Positions 7,372 through 7,691 of a DNA stretch of 7,691 bases are shown in pieces. The notes under the pieces were generated by a model. The model saw only the letters and a list, made by a program, of their open reading frames with translations, was not told the origin of the DNA and searched no databases. Numbering within the stretch: position 1 is the stretch's first letter; the number at the start of each line of letters is the position of its first letter. The position numbers and the translations under genes are program-made. This DNA comes from an uncultured Clostridia bacterium (GTDB lineage: Bacteria; Bacillota; Clostridia; TANB77; CAG-508). The stretch is taken from the NCBI GenBank assembly GCA_934141605.1, contig CAKPCL010000020.1, positions 1 to 7,691 of the forward strand. The letters run 5' to 3'.

Positions 7372-7691
7372 ATGAGCGAAAATAATAATAACAATAATGA
7401 AGTGGAAGAATTAGATATAAATCATCTAATGCAAATAAGAAGAGATAAATTAAAGGAATTACAAGAAGAAGGAAAAGACCCTTTTGAAATAACAAAATTT
7501 AATAGAACAAACACAGCAGGAGAAATAAAAGCAAATTATGATGAATTTGCAGAAAAAGATGTAACAGTTGCTGGAAGAATTATAGCCAAAAGAATAATGG
7601 GAAAAGCATCATTTTGTACAATACAAGACAGTGATGAAAAAATCCAAAGTTATGTAAGTATAAATGATTTAGGAGAAGAAAGCTACAAAGC
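7372..7691 (+). CDS. lysS: Lysyl-tRNA synthetase, class II, N-terminal part (cut by the window edge)
   Basis: LysRS charges tRNA-Lys with lysine. Only the first 106 codons are in the window; the frame is open at the edge. A short Asn-rich start (six Asn at residues 4-9) is followed by the amphipathic segment LMQIRRDKLKELQEEGKDPF and FNRTNTAGEIKANYDEF, both characteristic of bacterial class II LysRS. The beginning of the anticodon-binding OB-fold follows (VTVAGRIIAKRIMGKASFCTIQD, about 63-85, then YVSINDLGEE). The catalytic class II motifs would lie beyond the window and cannot be checked. The start is supported by AAGGAGA (7358-7364), 7 nt upstream. The 29-nt gap from obgE has no promoter, terminator or T-box, so the two genes very likely share a transcript. 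Confidence 0.95.
   Translation, partial: MSENNNNNNEVEELDINHLMQIRRDKLKELQEEGKDPFEITKFNRTNTAGEIKANYDEFAEKDVTVAGRIIAKRIMGKASFCTIQDSDEKIQSYVSINDLGEESYK

Noticed and set aside
1..7691. CRISPR array, tRNA or rRNA gene, insertion sequence, or phage/defence genes.
   Set aside because: Nothing on either strand suggests them; the window is filled by housekeeping genes and a transporter.

Overview
The window looks like chromosomal housekeeping DNA from a low-GC Gram-positive anaerobe, most likely an uncultured clostridial-type Firmicute. This rests on several observations. The DNA is strongly AT-rich. Arginine is written almost only as AGA, and A-ending codons dominate. Shine-Dalgarno sites are close to AAGGAGG. 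The protein versions are Firmicutes-like: a MutS with a C-terminal clamp motif, a full-length Obg with an OCT domain, a class II LysRS, and a TrpRS with the extra cysteine cluster known from anaerobes. No species assignment is possible from the sequence alone.

Layout: mutS (24-2636, +) is complete. It ends in a compact hairpin at 2636-2680 that works as a terminator in both directions. Converging on it from the right is dapA (3504-2679, -). dapA is interrupted by one extra base at about 3003/3004 and is also missing the usual C-terminal tail, so it is called a pseudogene here. A divergent intergenic stretch of about 130 bp (3505-3635) separates dapA from an MFS-type membrane transporter (3636-4922, +). 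That stretch carries a good sigma-A promoter for the transporter and a weaker candidate for dapA. trpS (4980-5993, +) follows, with its own strong promoter whose -35 box lies inside the end of the transporter gene. Between trpS and obgE (6068-7342, +) lies a small element of two 20-nt repeat units with competing palindromes (5994-6045). lysS starts 30 nt after obgE and runs off the right edge (7372-7691).

Functional reading: the genes cover mismatch repair (MutS), lysine/diaminopimelate synthesis (damaged DapA), transport of an unknown solute, charging of tRNA-Trp and tRNA-Lys, and ribosome assembly (Obg). trpS, obgE and lysS form a translation-related block on one strand. No mutL follows mutS. 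The leaders of dapA and trpS are too short to hold a lysine riboswitch or a T-box.

I found no convincing new biological system. The points most worth a second look are the dapA lesion and its fusion into the mutS terminator, the repeat element before obgE, and the cysteine cluster in TrpRS. The genes fill the window and no gene-free gap exceeds about 135 bases.
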